DNA of 34,549 nucleotides, taken from positions 1-34,549 of the forward strand of contig JANYAY010000053.1 of assembly GCA_025361065.1 (NCBI GenBank). The letters run 5' to 3'. Shown piece by piece: positions 15,891 to 25,243 of this stretch (position 1 is the stretch's first letter; each line of letters starts with the position of its first letter). The notes under the pieces are model-generated. The model made no database searches, was not told the origin of the DNA, and saw only the letters and a list, made by a program, of their open reading frames with translations. The DNA is from Deltaproteobacteria bacterium. Its GTDB lineage: Bacteria; Desulfobacterota; Syntrophia; Syntrophales; Smithellaceae. The translations under genes were made by a program, and so were the position numbers.

Positions 15891-16673
15891 ATGGATTTAT
15901 TGGAAAATATAGGGCGAATGGGCAGAAAAACGGCAATGTCTTTTATCGAGACTATTTCCTTTGCCGGTATGGTTATCTTCCGCATGTTCCAGCCCCGCAC
16001 TTACAACAGCGCAATGCGTACGGTTCTCATAAACCAGATTTATTTTACTTCGGTGCAAATTCTACCCGTTTTCATCTTTGTATCAATAGTTTTAGGATCA
16101 TTTCTCATCGGTATTGTTTTTCAGCTTCTCAAACAGATGGGGCTAACCGGCTATTTCGGTAATGTTTTGATGGGGTTAATTGTTGCCGAATTATCACCTT
16201 TCTTTACGGTGCTTTTTATTACACTGCGGTCAGCATCGGCTATTAATACGGAAATGGCCGTAATGAAAGTCAACGGAGAAATAAAAACGCTAGAGATATT
16301 CCGGATCGATGTAATCAACTATTTACTGGTCCCCAGGATAATCAATGGCATTATCTCTCTGGTATTGCTCAGCAGTCTTTTTTCCATAGTATTAATGTTC
16401 AGCGGCATTCTTTTTTCATGGATAATTTTCGACATTAGCGTGGATGTCTATTCTAATATTTTATTAAGTTCAGCTAATTTTTCTGATATGGTTATATCAT
16501 TAATTAAATGCGCCGTTTTCGGCTTTTTTATTACTTTAATTCCTATTCGTTTCGGGCTGCGAGCTTCTCGGGAGTTTACAAGTATTCCCATTGTCGTTTC
16601 CAGCGGTATGGTTAACGTTTTTACCGCAATTATTATCATTGAGGTGCTGTCATTAATAACAAAATTATTTTAA
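15891..16673 (+). CDS. mlaE: MlaE-type ABC permease for lipid transport
   Basis: A 260-residue membrane protein of the MlaE/YrbE family. The conserved core VLGSFLIGIVFQLLKQMGLTGYFGNVLMGLIVAELSPFFTVLFI is visible around residues 65-110, followed by RSASAINTEMAVMKVNGEIKTLEIFRID, which holds the glutamate-rich cytoplasmic coupling helix, and several C-terminal membrane helices. MlaE forms the inner-membrane channel that moves phospholipids to or from the MCE protein. First gene of a four-gene operon (permease, degenerate ATPase, MCE protein, lipoprotein). The ATG at 15891 has only a weak ribosome binding site. The family match is strong; the direction of lipid movement cannot be told. Confidence 0.9.
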   Translation: MDLLENIGRMGRKTAMSFIETISFAGMVIFRMFQPRTYNSAMRTVLINQIYFTSVQILPVFIFVSIVLGSFLIGIVFQLLKQMGLTGYFGNVLMGLIVAELSPFFTVLFITLRSASAINTEMAVMKVNGEIKTLEIFRIDVINYLLVPRIINGIISLVLLSSLFSIVLMFSGILFSWIIFDISVDVYSNILLSSANFSDMVISLIKCAVFGFFITLIPIRFGLRASREFTSIPIVVSSGMVNVFTAIIIIEVLSLITKLF

Positions 16674-16720
16674 ATTTTTTTGATAATGACCAGGCGCTGA
16701 ACAAAGCCTTCCAGGAGTTT

Positions 16721-17125
16721 ATGGAAACCAACCGGCACCAGGCAGCTCCCGTTTCTATTGATGTGCCCCTTATTTCTAATCAGGAAGTATGGATGAATAT
16801 AGCGTTGATTAAGCAATATCATGAAAATATGCCCCGTTTGCAGGCCCAGAATATGGTCTTGAATGCTTTACAGCGCCTTGATTTGGTGCATATCGCCTAT
16901 AAGAGAAATCCGTCTTTAACCAACGAAGAAAGGTTTTGTGTGTTTCTGTTGAGGGCATGTATGGTAAAAGATGCCATCGTTATGATTGATCGTCCCTTTA
17001 AAATTATTCCGCACCTTCAAGACATCGATTTTATTTTTCAAACGCTAAAAAAAATTGATGACTTTTATCTAACCTGTCATATATATGATTATCAATGGAT
17101 GGCAGGAAAATACGGGGAAAAATGA
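16721..17125 (+). CDS. Half-length ABC ATPase without Walker A in the mla operon
   Basis: A 134-residue protein that aligns by eye to the second half of MlaF. QEVWMNIALIKQYH resembles the segment after the Q-loop; LTNEE (66-70) replaces the LSGGE signature; IVMIDRP (86-92) replaces Walker B DEP, so the catalytic Glu is Arg; and H120 in LTCHIYD matches the H-loop. The P-loop half is absent. The frame stays open upstream to 16643, but with no ATG, GTG or TTG; AGGAG lies just 3 bases before the ATG at 16721. It sits exactly where mlaF should be, between mlaE and mlaD, and overlaps mlaD by ATGA. It cannot bind ATP in the usual way. It could be a scaffold, a regulatory subunit or a decaying gene. 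Confidence 0.75.
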   Translation: METNRHQAAPVSIDVPLISNQEVWMNIALIKQYHENMPRLQAQNMVLNALQRLDLVHIAYKRNPSLTNEERFCVFLLRACMVKDAIVMIDRPFKIIPHLQDIDFIFQTLKKIDDFYLTCHIYDYQWMAGKYGEK

Positions 17126-18048
17126 GCCGCGAATTTAAAGTTGGATTATTTATCGTAAGCACAACCATAATTATATTGGCTGCTTTGCTTTACCTGGCTA
17201 ATGAAAAAGGGCTCTTTGCCAAGGTTTACACTTTTACCCTTTCTTCTAAATCCGGCGATGGGCTTACCGAAGGAATGCCGGTTGTTTTTTCCGGATTCAA
17301 TATCGGTAAAGTAAGTACATTGGAACTCAACGATAAAGGCCTGGTCCTCATTAAAATAAAGATTTCCCAGAAACACATTAAATGGATCAAGGCTGACAGT
17401 GCTTTTATTCTTTACCGACCTTTAATCGGGGTGGCCCGCATAGTTGTAACGACAAATAATTTAAATAGCCCCCCCCTGCCGGAAGATAAAATTGTTGTTA
17501 TGGAAACTGTTAATGATATCAATGATGCCATTACGAAGGTACAGCCTTTGCTCGAAAAAATCACCAAAATCGCGGATAATCTGGAGCATCTCAGCAACAA
17601 CCTGGCTAATCCGCAGGGTGATTTAAATCTTATCCTGGGTAACGCGCAAAAAATAACGACGACACTGTCCACCAAGAAATCGCTTTTAGAAATGGCTGTT
17701 GCGGATGAAGAGAGCGTCCAGTCAATACACGAAGCGCTGAAAAAAATTAAAGATATCGTGACTAAAATTGACAAAATTGCGGATAAAATGGATGTGCAGC
17801 TCTATGGTCAAGAAGGAACACTGCCGAATATTAACATAATCCTGAAGGATATTGCCGGGAAGCTGCAAAAGCTGGATACAACAGTGGACAATATCAACAA
17901 GATCGGCAAAGATACTTCCGAGGGCATGAAAGATTTCCGGATGCTGCGTTCCGATATTGACGATGCCGTTAACGCTATAGATAATGTAGTGAAGAAACTC
18001 GATAACCTGATTTCCTCAAAAAAGGATCCGGAGTTTAAGCTGCCATGA
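17122..18048 (+). CDS. mlaD: MlaD-like MCE-domain protein
   Basis: About 308 residues: a short cytoplasmic start (MSREFKVGLF), one membrane anchor (IVSTTIIILAALLYLA), one MCE domain (about residues 38-115, with SGDGLTEGMPVVFSGFNIGKV), then a long helical region full of heptad-like repeats (residues 130-300) ending in a lysine-rich tail. MCE proteins form hexameric rings that carry lipids across the periplasm; a long helical tail suggests a tube-like extension. The frame is open upstream, but the ATG at 17122 overlaps the previous stop and is preceded by a GGGGA. The following lipoprotein gene overlaps its stop, so the operon is tightly packed. Confidence 0.9.
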   Translation: MSREFKVGLFIVSTTIIILAALLYLANEKGLFAKVYTFTLSSKSGDGLTEGMPVVFSGFNIGKVSTLELNDKGLVLIKIKISQKHIKWIKADSAFILYRPLIGVARIVVTTNNLNSPPLPEDKIVVMETVNDINDAITKVQPLLEKITKIADNLEHLSNNLANPQGDLNLILGNAQKITTTLSTKKSLLEMAVADEESVQSIHEALKKIKDIVTKIDKIADKMDVQLYGQEGTLPNINIILKDIAGKLQKLDTTVDNINKIGKDTSEGMKDFRMLRSDIDDAVNAIDNVVKKLDNLISSKKDPEFKLP

Positions 18049-18707
18049 GAAATCTTCTCGTCATCGCCCTGCTTATGTTCCTTTGCGCTTGCAGCAGTTC
18101 ACCGCCCATCCCGCAATGGAAGGACACGTCTTCCCGCCAGCTGGAAAATTATAAGATTAATTTTCTGGCCGACAAAGAAGATGCAACAGAGCCCCACTTT
18201 ACCCAAGCCAAAAAAGCCATCTCCAGTAATAACGATTTAAATCTCCTGGCCACAGCCTATTTAACTAAATACGCCCTGCATACGGCGGCTCTGGAAGATT
18301 TTGATGACAGTGAATTTCTTCGAATCGATACATTACAGCCTCAGGCAGCCAATCGTGCCTACTATGATTTCTTAAAAGGTAATTTTGGAAAGATAGAACC
18401 AGGCAGGCTGCCGGCCAATTACAACAAGCTCTTGCCCTTTATGGCTGATAATAATCTGTCTGCCGCCACCCGCGAAATCGCTTCGATCAGCGATCCGTTA
18501 TCCCGCTTAATTGCCTGCGGTGTCTGGGTAAAATACCGGCCCTTTGATGATAATATGATACAGCTTGCCATCGATACTGCCGCCCGTCACGGCTGGCGCA
18601 GACCGCTGTGGGCATATCTGACCCACCTGCAAAAATATTATTCCGACCGCCAGGAAACAAGCAAAGCCGCCAATATTAAAGAACGTCTGGAATTGCTGAA
18701 GAAATAG
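18045..18707 (+). CDS. Lipoprotein of the mla-like operon
   Basis: A 220-residue protein with a lipoprotein signal: MRNLLVIALLMFLCACSSS, with the lipobox cysteine at residue 14 or 16. The rest is helical, without a family I recognise; it may have TPR-like repeats (several AATAYLTKYAL/AAREI-type helices), but this is only an impression. Serine residues after the cysteine argue against inner-membrane retention, so an outer-membrane location is likely. The ATG overlaps the mlaD stop by 4 bases. By context it is probably the outer-membrane partner of the lipid-transfer system, in the position of MlaA or a substrate-handling lipoprotein, though it does not look like MlaA. Confidence 0.8.
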   Translation: MRNLLVIALLMFLCACSSSPPIPQWKDTSSRQLENYKINFLADKEDATEPHFTQAKKAISSNNDLNLLATAYLTKYALHTAALEDFDDSEFLRIDTLQPQAANRAYYDFLKGNFGKIEPGRLPANYNKLLPFMADNNLSAATREIASISDPLSRLIACGVWVKYRPFDDNMIQLAIDTAARHGWRRPLWAYLTHLQKYYSDRQETSKAANIKERLELLKK

Positions 18708-18779
18708 TTCCCGGCAGTCTTATTCCGTGGAAGCTTACCGCGCATGCGGCTCAACAGTCTCCGGTACTGATACAGGCAA

Positions 18780-20087
18780 TTATATTTTCCGTTTATCAAT
18801 GACCCGGCTGGCCTTACCTTCGGAACGCTGGAGCGATTTTGGTTCCACAAGCTTTATTTTCGCCGTAATTCCCAGATAATCCTTCATGTCTTTTAAAATC
18901 ATTTTCTCCAGCTTCTGCAAAACCTTCACTTCGTCGGCATTGACAAACTGGCTTTCCGTAACTTCTACCTGCACTTCCAAAGTATCAAGAGTACCTTCAC
19001 GATCGACAATAAGCTGATAATGCGGTTGCAGGCCTTCGATAGCAACCAGGACAGCCTCAATTTGTGAAGGGAAGACATTGACGCCGCGGATTATGAGCAT
19101 ATCGTCGCTCCGGCCCATGACGCGATCCATGCGGTAAGATGTCCGCCCGCAGCGGCAGGGCACCCGATACAGACGGGAAATATCCCGAGTCCGGTAACGG
19201 ATCAAGGGAAAGGCCTCCTTGGTCAGGGTTGTAAAGACCAGCTCGCCCTGCTCGCCGGGAGGGAGAACCTCCCCCGTTTCCGGATTGATGGTCTCTACCA
19301 GGAAATGATCTTCAAAAATATGCATGCCTTCGCGCGCGTCGCTGCATTCCATAGCGACTCCCGGCCCCATTATTTCGGAAAGGCCATAGATATTCATGGC
19401 TTTTATATCAAAAGCTCTTTCGATTTCCTCGCGCATCTGCTCGCTCCATGGTTCGGCGCCAAAGATTCCCACACGCAGGTTCAAAGAGCGCATATCGATA
19501 CCCAGCATTTGTCCCTGCTCAGCCAGATTCAGGGCATAAGAAGGAGTAGCGCAGATTGCTGTCGGGCCGAAGTCCTGAAGAATCATGAGCTGCCGTTTGG
19601 TGTTGCCGCCGGACATGGGGATAACACTGGCCCCGAGCTTTTCCGCTCCGTAATGCAGTCCCAGGCCGCCGGTAAACAGACCATAACCATAAGCATTGTG
19701 GATTACATCGTTCTTCGTAAGGTTGGCGGCAACAAGGCAGCGCGCCACCAGTTCCGCCCATGTGTCGATATCCCGCTTCGTATAGCCGACAACCGTAGAA
19801 CGGCCTGTTGTTCCCGAAGACGCGTGCAGGCGGACGACACTGCTCATGGGTGCGGCAAATAATCCAAAAGGGTAATTGTCCCGCAAATCCTGCTTTGTGG
19901 TAAAGGGGAAGCGCTTAAGATCATCAAGGGTTTTGAGGTTATCCGGGACTACTCCCGCTTTGTCAAAGGACTTTTTATAAAAACCGACACAGTGATAGAC
20001 GCGGTTAACAACTTGCTGCAATCGCTTTAATTGTAGTGCTTCCAGTGCTTCTCTGGGCAGTGTTTCGTATTCTTCATTATAGATCAT
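18780..20087 (-). CDS. paaK: Phenylacetate-CoA ligase (first copy)
   Basis: A 435-residue adenylate-forming enzyme of the PaaK family. The P-loop-like AMP motif is [20 protein letters not shown], the next conserved core is [15 protein letters not shown], then [26 protein letters not shown], and TRDISRLY with the C-terminal lysine-containing [20 protein letters not shown]. It activates phenylacetate or another aryl acid as acyl-AMP and transfers it to CoA. The ATG at 20087 starts with [19 protein letters not shown] paralogue at 31724-33031 is nearly co-linear. It is alone on the minus strand with no ACT gene beside it. The substrate could be another aromatic acid; indolepyruvate and phenylacetate ligases look alike. 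Confidence 0.9.
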   Translation of the reverse strand: MIYNEEYETLPREALEALQLKRLQQVVNRVYHCVGFYKKSFDKAGVVPDNLKTLDDLKRFPFTTKQDLRDNYPFGLFAAPMSSVVRLHASSGTTGRSTVVGYTKRDIDTWAELVARCLVAANLTKNDVIHNAYGYGLFTGGLGLHYGAEKLGASVIPMSGGNTKRQLMILQDFGPTAICATPSYALNLAEQGQMLGIDMRSLNLRVGIFGAEPWSEQMREEIERAFDIKAMNIYGLSEIMGPGVAMECSDAREGMHIFEDHFLVETINPETGEVLPPGEQGELVFTTLTKEAFPLIRYRTRDISRLYRVPCRCGRTSYRMDRVMGRSDDMLIIRGVNVFPSQIEAVLVAIEGLQPHYQLIVDREGTLDTLEVQVEVTESQFVNADEVKVLQKLEKMILKDMKDYLGITAKIKLVEPKSLQRSEGKASRVIDKRKI

Positions 20088-20568
20088 CTATCCCGGACTC
20101 CTGTAGATATATTTTTCGTCCTATAACATAAGCAGAGCAAGGAGCAAACAATAATATTCATCACCTTTAGAGCATATCTTTGCGCCCTTCTTGTTATCTT
20201 TTTTTCACCAGATCCAAGATATCACAAGTGTTCGGCCGCCTTATGTTATTTCGCCCCGCAAATACTGCTGTCGCAATTGATCGAGATCAGACGGATGTCT
20301 GAACCGAAATAACGCCAGCTATGACATATTACCTCTTCATTGCTATTGTCTATAATAATAAACACTTATACCGCTGCCAGACCAGAACGACACATTCAAC
20401 GAAAATCAGGAGAACTAATTTTCAATAAGCCCGGCCCTTCCTGCAACCTCGGCAACCATGCATCGTGGAACTTTCATTATATTTTCCTTTCATTGTGACA
20501 TTATTTTTATATAATGAGTTTTATAATAGCAAAATACAAAATGAGAAACAAAGCTGCAGGAACAGACT
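20088..20568. other. Gap between paaK and pyruvate kinase; promoter-like AT-rich part
   Basis: No gene is supported here. The last 70 bases are AT-rich and contain two TATAAT boxes (20510-20515 and 20522-20527) ahead of the pyruvate kinase ATG, without a good -35. Scanned by eye for riboswitch cores and tRNA; none found. Confidence 0.45.
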
Positions 20569-22002
20569 ATGAGAAAGAAAACAAAAATCATCGCAACATT
20601 ATCCGATAAATACTGCTCCATTGACTTTATTAAAAGGCTCCATCAGGCGGGAATGGATGCAGTCCGCCTCAATACCGCTTTCCAATCCATCGAAGGGGCA
20701 CAAAGAATCATCCGCAACGTCAGACAGGTATCGGACCGGTTGGCCATCATTATCGACACCAAAGGGCCGGAAGTCCGAACGACCGAAGCCGCCGAAAAAA
20801 TCAGCGTCGGTAAAGGTCATCTGATTACTATTCAGGGCGATTCCGACAAACAATCCACACGGGATTGCATCTATGTAGGCTACGGAGGGTTTGCCGCCGA
20901 AGTTCCCCTGCATAGCCACATCTTTATCGATGACGGCTCTCTGGAGCTTCAGGTGCGTAAGAAACAAGAGAATGCCCTGATCTGCGAAGCTCTGAACAGC
21001 GGAAATATAGAGGGGCGCAAAAGCGTTAATGTACCCCGGATAAGTTTTCAACTACCTTCCCTCAGCGAAAGGGATAAAAATTTCATCTTGTTCGCAATCC
21101 GCGAAGAAATCGATTTCATCGCCCACTCCTTTGTCCGGAACAAGGAGGATGTTTTGGCCATTCAAAACATCCTTGATGAGCACCACAGTCCCATTAAAAT
21201 CATCGCCAAGATCGAAAACCAGGAAGGGGTGGACCGGATCGACGACATTCTCGACCATGCTTACGGGGTTATGGTTGCCCGTGGTGATCTGGCCATTGAG
21301 ATCCCCTATGAAAAGATTCCGGGCATTCAGAAAATGTTGATTAACAAATGCATTGCGAAACGCAAACCGGTTATCATCGCCACGCAGATGCTCCATTCCA
21401 TGATCCATAATCCCCGGCCGACCCGGGCGGAGGTCAGCGATATCGCCAGTGCCATTTACAGCAAAAGCGATGCCCTCATGCTGAGCGCCGAAACAGCCCA
21501 TGGCCTGTATCCTGTCGAAGCGGTAACCACGATGGCCAAAGTTGCCATTGAAGTGGAGAAGTCGCGCAGCGATATTCATGATGCAAGGACCGTTGTCCTC
21601 ACCAATGAGCGTTCTGCTTTTCTCACCAAAACAGCAGTTGAGGCCGCCATCATACTCAATGCCAAAGCCATAATCGCCGACACATCATCGGGATCATCCA
21701 TTCGTAATATGGCCGGGTTTCGGGGCCGCAAGTCCGTGTTCGCCCATTGCTATAACCGATCTACCGTAAGACAGCTTGCCCTTTCGTTCGGCGTTTTCCC
21801 GGAATTCATCGAAAAGACGCATAGCAGCCGGGAATTCGTTCACAAGGCTCTGCTCAGCCATCTCCAGTCGGGTAACCTCACAGAAAAAGATCTCGTCGTG
21901 ATCATCGCCGGAAATTTCGGAGACAGCTTTGGTGCCTCCTTTATCGAGATCAGCTCCGTAAAACAGTTACTCCTGGATAAGCTGATGGACAAGGAGATCT
22001 GA
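20569..22002 (+). CDS. pyk: Pyruvate kinase, Bacteroidota-like variant
   Basis: A 477-residue pyruvate kinase converting phosphoenolpyruvate and ADP to pyruvate and ATP. Present are DTKGPEVRT, the catalytic Lys in KIIAKIENQEG, the metal site VARGDLAIEIP, ATQMLHSMIHNPRPTRAE, and a C-terminal regulatory-type domain. Deviations from the usual enzyme: the K+/ATP motif RLNFSHG is VRLNTAF, the motif SGETA-GKYP is SAETAHGLYP, and FIAHSFVRN replaces the usual AxSFVR. These variants, together with ARKSVNVP-like GRKSVNVP, resemble Bacteroidota pyruvate kinases as I remember them, hinting at horizontal transfer. It is monocistronic. The ATG at 20569 lacks a strong ribosome binding site (GCAGGAAC). Confidence 0.9.
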   Translation: MRKKTKIIATLSDKYCSIDFIKRLHQAGMDAVRLNTAFQSIEGAQRIIRNVRQVSDRLAIIIDTKGPEVRTTEAAEKISVGKGHLITIQGDSDKQSTRDCIYVGYGGFAAEVPLHSHIFIDDGSLELQVRKKQENALICEALNSGNIEGRKSVNVPRISFQLPSLSERDKNFILFAIREEIDFIAHSFVRNKEDVLAIQNILDEHHSPIKIIAKIENQEGVDRIDDILDHAYGVMVARGDLAIEIPYEKIPGIQKMLINKCIAKRKPVIIATQMLHSMIHNPRPTRAEVSDIASAIYSKSDALMLSAETAHGLYPVEAVTTMAKVAIEVEKSRSDIHDARTVVLTNERSAFLTKTAVEAAIILNAKAIIADTSSGSSIRNMAGFRGRKSVFAHCYNRSTVRQLALSFGVFPEFIEKTHSSREFVHKALLSHLQSGNLTEKDLVVIIAGNFGDSFGASFIEISSVKQLLLDKLMDKEI

Positions 22003-22097
22003 AATCCAATCACTTCCGGCTTATTTATCTATGATTACAAACAAATAACTGCTTACAGCATTGCGGATATTGTTGCCATAAGGTCTAATATTGAAGC

Positions 22098-23099
22098 TTA
22101 TTCTCTGATTCTTTTGCGGAGACCTTTAATGAGAGCATCGAGTACGTCGCCGGCATCGCCGACAATCGCGACATCTGCCATCTTCATCATTGCGGCCTGC
22201 GGGTTTTTATTTACGGTAATAATAAAGTCCGCTTCGCCCAAGCCCGCTGTATGTTGAATGGCTCCGCTGATCCCGAAAGAAAAAAGAATTTTCGGTTTGA
22301 TATGCTTGCCTGCCTGGCCGACAAGCGAGTTATGGTCTGCCCAGCCTGAATAAACGACAGGTCTGGTAGCGCCGACATCGCCGCCTAAGAGCTTGGCCAG
22401 ATCATGCAATTTTTTAAATTTCTTTTTATTGCCCATGCCCCGGCCACCACACACAATAACCGCTGCATTTTCGATGGTGTGCTCTCTTTCCGCCGAACGT
22501 TCATATTCCACCAGACGAATCCGTGGTTGGGGTAGATTTTTCATCAGGGGCAGTCTTTCCACAACGCTTTTCCGCTCATAGTTATGCGGAATTTCCTTAA
22601 AAGTTCCCGGCCGCACCGTGGCCATCTGCGGACGATGATCCGGCGTGATAATTTCCGCCAGCATATTGCCGCCAAAAGAAGGTGCTATTTGCACTAACAA
22701 TCCCTCTGTGGTCATTTCCAGTCCCACACAATCAGCGGACAAACCAGTTTGGAGACGCTTGGCCAGCCGCGGCGCAAATTCGCGGCCAAAGTCAGTTGCT
22801 CCAATCAGAATAATATCCGGATCTCTCTCGGAAGCCAGATTTTCCAGGAGTGCCAAGTATCGCTCCGTACTGTAGCTTTTTAAAGCGGGATCATCGATTA
22901 CCAATAAACGATCCGCGCCATGGGCCGTATATTCCATTATATATTCGTCAACTTCATGGCCGAAGACAACTGCACATACTTCGGCCTGAATTGCGCGGGC
23001 AAGATCCACTGCCTTGGATAACAATTGCAGTGTCACCCTGTTCTGGAAATAATTGCGGTAATCGCCAAACACCCAGATGCTTTTTTGCTTGCTATTCAT
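22098..23099 (-). CDS. etfA: Electron transfer flavoprotein, alpha subunit
   Basis: About 333 residues. The N-terminal domain has VDLARAIQAEVCAVVFG and DIILIGATDFGREFAPRLA. The C-terminal FAD domain has AAVIVCGGRGMG, GATRPVVYSGWADHNSLVGQAGKHIKP and FGISGAIQHTAG, all standard FAD contacts. It accepts electrons from acyl-CoA dehydrogenase and passes them toward the membrane. A GTG precedes the chosen ATG at 23099; both overlap the end of etfB. Last gene of the acd-etfB-etfA operon. Whether this ETF bifurcates electrons cannot be decided by reading. Confidence 0.93.
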   Translation of the reverse strand: MNSKQKSIWVFGDYRNYFQNRVTLQLLSKAVDLARAIQAEVCAVVFGHEVDEYIMEYTAHGADRLLVIDDPALKSYSTERYLALLENLASERDPDIILIGATDFGREFAPRLAKRLQTGLSADCVGLEMTTEGLLVQIAPSFGGNMLAEIITPDHRPQMATVRPGTFKEIPHNYERKSVVERLPLMKNLPQPRIRLVEYERSAEREHTIENAAVIVCGGRGMGNKKKFKKLHDLAKLLGGDVGATRPVVYSGWADHNSLVGQAGKHIKPKILFSFGISGAIQHTAGLGEADFIITVNKNPQAAMMKMADVAIVGDAGDVLDALIKGLRKRIRE

Positions 23100-23925
23100 C
23101 ACCGTGGTCTTCTTCCTCGATATCTTTGCCTATTGCCCAGCTGATCTTGCTTTCATATTTGTTGAGAAATTCATTAACAACATTTGCCGCGGTACCCTTA
23201 AGCACAACGTTTTCCTTTTTCTCTTTTCTCAAAAACACATTCCGCACTTGTGTGCGTGAACCATCCGCGGCCATTGATGCCGAACTTATTCCCAAATCCC
23301 GTGCATTAAGACTGATAATATTGCCGCTAGCAAACGCATTTTCCAAACCGGCAAGCGCTGTGTAACGCGGCTGGTATTTTTCCAGGGAAACGGTAACCAG
23401 CGCGGGGAATTCCATTTCCAGAGTTTCGCGGAAATTATCGACCAGACGCCGCACTCGTAAAGTCCGGCCGTTAATTTCCAGTTTTTCAATATAAGCCGCG
23501 GCAGGTATTGCCAATTCTTCCGCAATCTGCGGGCCAACTTGCGCCGTTTCGCTGTCCGAAGTGTATGAACCGCAAAGGATCAAATTATAATCGGCACATT
23601 CTTTCTTTATAGCTTTGGCTAAAAGCAAAGATGTCGCGTAGGTATCGGAACCGGCAAATATCCGGTCGCAAAGATGGATGCCCCGGTCGGCTCCCAGAGC
23701 GACAGCTTCACGCAGCACTTCCTGGGCCGCAGGCGGCCCCATAGTAACAGCGGTAATATTGGCCATATATTGTTCTTTGATTTGCAGAGCCGCCTCGAGC
23801 GCATGCAGGCAGGCAAGATTCATCTGGCCTGAGGCCAGATCACGCCGCAGTGTGCCTGTCTTTTCATCCCAGGGCAACTCCGTCACCATCGGAACTTGTT
23901 TTAAACAAACGATCAGATTCAGCAT
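23092..23925 (-). CDS. etfB: Electron transfer flavoprotein, beta subunit
   Basis: A 277-residue EtfB starting MLNLIVCLKQVPMVTELPWDEKTGTL. Typical segments are ALEAALQIKE, ITAVTMGPPAAQEVLREAVALGADRGIHLCDR and LILCGSYTSDSETAQVGPQIAEELAIP, matching the nucleotide-binding fold, where AMP or a second FAD sits. It forms the heterodimer with EtfA. It follows acd after 12 bases and overlaps etfA, so the three are one transcript. The tail (residues 245-277) is rich in charged residues (DIEEEDHGDE). In syntrophic fatty-acid oxidisers such operons feed electrons from butyryl-type dehydrogenases to membrane carriers; that role here is by context. Confidence 0.93.
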   Translation of the reverse strand: MLNLIVCLKQVPMVTELPWDEKTGTLRRDLASGQMNLACLHALEAALQIKEQYMANITAVTMGPPAAQEVLREAVALGADRGIHLCDRIFAGSDTYATSLLLAKAIKKECADYNLILCGSYTSDSETAQVGPQIAEELAIPAAAYIEKLEINGRTLRVRRLVDNFRETLEMEFPALVTVSLEKYQPRYTALAGLENAFASGNIISLNARDLGISSASMAADGSRTQVRNVFLRKEKKENVVLKGTAANVVNEFLNKYESKISWAIGKDIEEEDHGDE

Positions 23926-23937
23926 AGTTCCTTAACC

Positions 23938-25089
23938 CTAAAACATCATCGAGGAAAGCACGGCACGGGCTATAACCATCCTCTGAATTTCACTGGTGCC
24001 CTCGTATATTTCCGTTACCTTGGCATCGCGGAAAAAACGTTCCACATCGTATTCCTTACTGTACCCATAGCCTCCATGAACTTGTACGGCCAACGACGTA
24101 ACGCTTACCGCAACTTTACTGCAATAAAGCTTGGCCATAGCTGCCTCAGTACTGAAACTCATCCCTGCATCTTTTAAACTACACGCACGATACAGAAGCA
24201 AGCGTGCCGCAGCAACTTCTGTAGCCATATCAGCAAGATAATTTTGGATTGTCTGTTGAGCAGCGATTGGTTTTTTAAACTGGTGCCTTTCCTTGGCATA
24301 TTTGACAGCTGCTTCCAGCGCCCCCTGGGCAATACCCAGGGCCTGTGAGGCAATACCGATGCGCCCGTTATCTAAAGCAACAAGCGCGATTTTCAAACCA
24401 TCACCGTTTTTACCCAATATATTCTCCTGGGGCACCAGGCAATCTTCCAGAAACAACGAGGAAACCGGGTTGGCGCGCATACCGCAAAGATTTTCCACCT
24501 CCCCGCGTAAAAAGCCTTTAAACCCGCTCTCGACTATAAACACGCAGGTCTGCTGTCGCGCATCATCAGACCCGGATGAAGCAAATATTAAAACCAGATC
24601 GCAAATGCCGCCGTTAGTAACAAATATCTTTGTGCCATTAATAATATAGCTCTCGCCTTTTTTCGCTGCAATGGTCTCGATACTACCGGCATCTGACCCG
24701 GCATTAGCTTCGGTAAGACTGAAAGCACCGATAATCTCACCGGCGGAAAGCCTGGGCAGGTAATGCTCTTTTTGCTCCTGAGTGCCAAATTTGAGAATCG
24801 GATAAACCGCAACACCGTTATGCACCGTAATGCAAAGTCCTACCGCCGCACAAACCCGGGATATTTCCTCGACTACAATGGCCGAGCTTACCGCATCAAG
24901 TGCCGCACCGCCAAATTCCCGGGGCACTTGCAGGCCAAAATAATTCAGTTTCTTCATCTTTTCGATGACAGATAAGGGAAAGACGGCGTTCTGATCGATT
25001 TCGGCGGCAATCGGCGCCAGCTCGGTTTCGGCAAAATGCCGGACTGAACTGCGGATAAGTTTATGTTTTTCGCCGGGGTTTTGCTGCAA
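23938..25089 (-). CDS. Acyl-CoA dehydrogenase, short-chain type
   Basis: A 383-residue flavoprotein of the ordinary acyl-CoA dehydrogenase fold: N-terminal helical domain, central beta domain with GAFSLTEANAGSDAGSI (FAD contact) and YIINGTKIFVTNGG, and a C-terminal domain with HQFKKPIAAQQTIQ and VQVHGGYGYSKEY. The catalytic base is Glu363 in IYEGTSEIQ, the position used by short-chain and butyryl-CoA dehydrogenases. It oxidises acyl-CoA to enoyl-CoA with ETF as acceptor. First gene of the operon with its own ETF pair. The exact chain length or a benzyl-type substrate cannot be inferred. The ATG at 25089 is preceded by a GGAGGG about 8 bases upstream. Confidence 0.93.
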   Translation of the reverse strand: MQQNPGEKHKLIRSSVRHFAETELAPIAAEIDQNAVFPLSVIEKMKKLNYFGLQVPREFGGAALDAVSSAIVVEEISRVCAAVGLCITVHNGVAVYPILKFGTQEQKEHYLPRLSAGEIIGAFSLTEANAGSDAGSIETIAAKKGESYIINGTKIFVTNGGICDLVLIFASSGSDDARQQTCVFIVESGFKGFLRGEVENLCGMRANPVSSLFLEDCLVPQENILGKNGDGLKIALVALDNGRIGIASQALGIAQGALEAAVKYAKERHQFKKPIAAQQTIQNYLADMATEVAAARLLLYRACSLKDAGMSFSTEAAMAKLYCSKVAVSVTSLAVQVHGGYGYSKEYDVERFFRDAKVTEIYEGTSEIQRMVIARAVLSSMMF

Positions 25090-25243
25090 ATTTTAATCTC
25101 CCTCCAGAAACTGTGGTTGAACCAATAACTCAAAAGAAAAGCAAAATCAAGAAAATGCAACAAGAAAACTTTGTCTGGCATATCAGGGAAAGGAGATGTA
25201 AAATCAACTGACGTTATAATAACTTTGGAAAAAGGAGAAATAT

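Noticed and set aside
19305-19862. Plus-strand 185-codon frame inside paaK
   Set aside because: Antisense to an intact ligase with all motifs.
20088-20568. Riboswitch (including GEMM type) upstream of pyruvate kinase
   Set aside because: None of the conserved core sequences is present; only AT-rich promoter-like boxes.
20599-21579. Minus-strand frames of 150 and 175 codons inside pyruvate kinase
   Set aside because: Antisense to an intact enzyme; no independent start signals.
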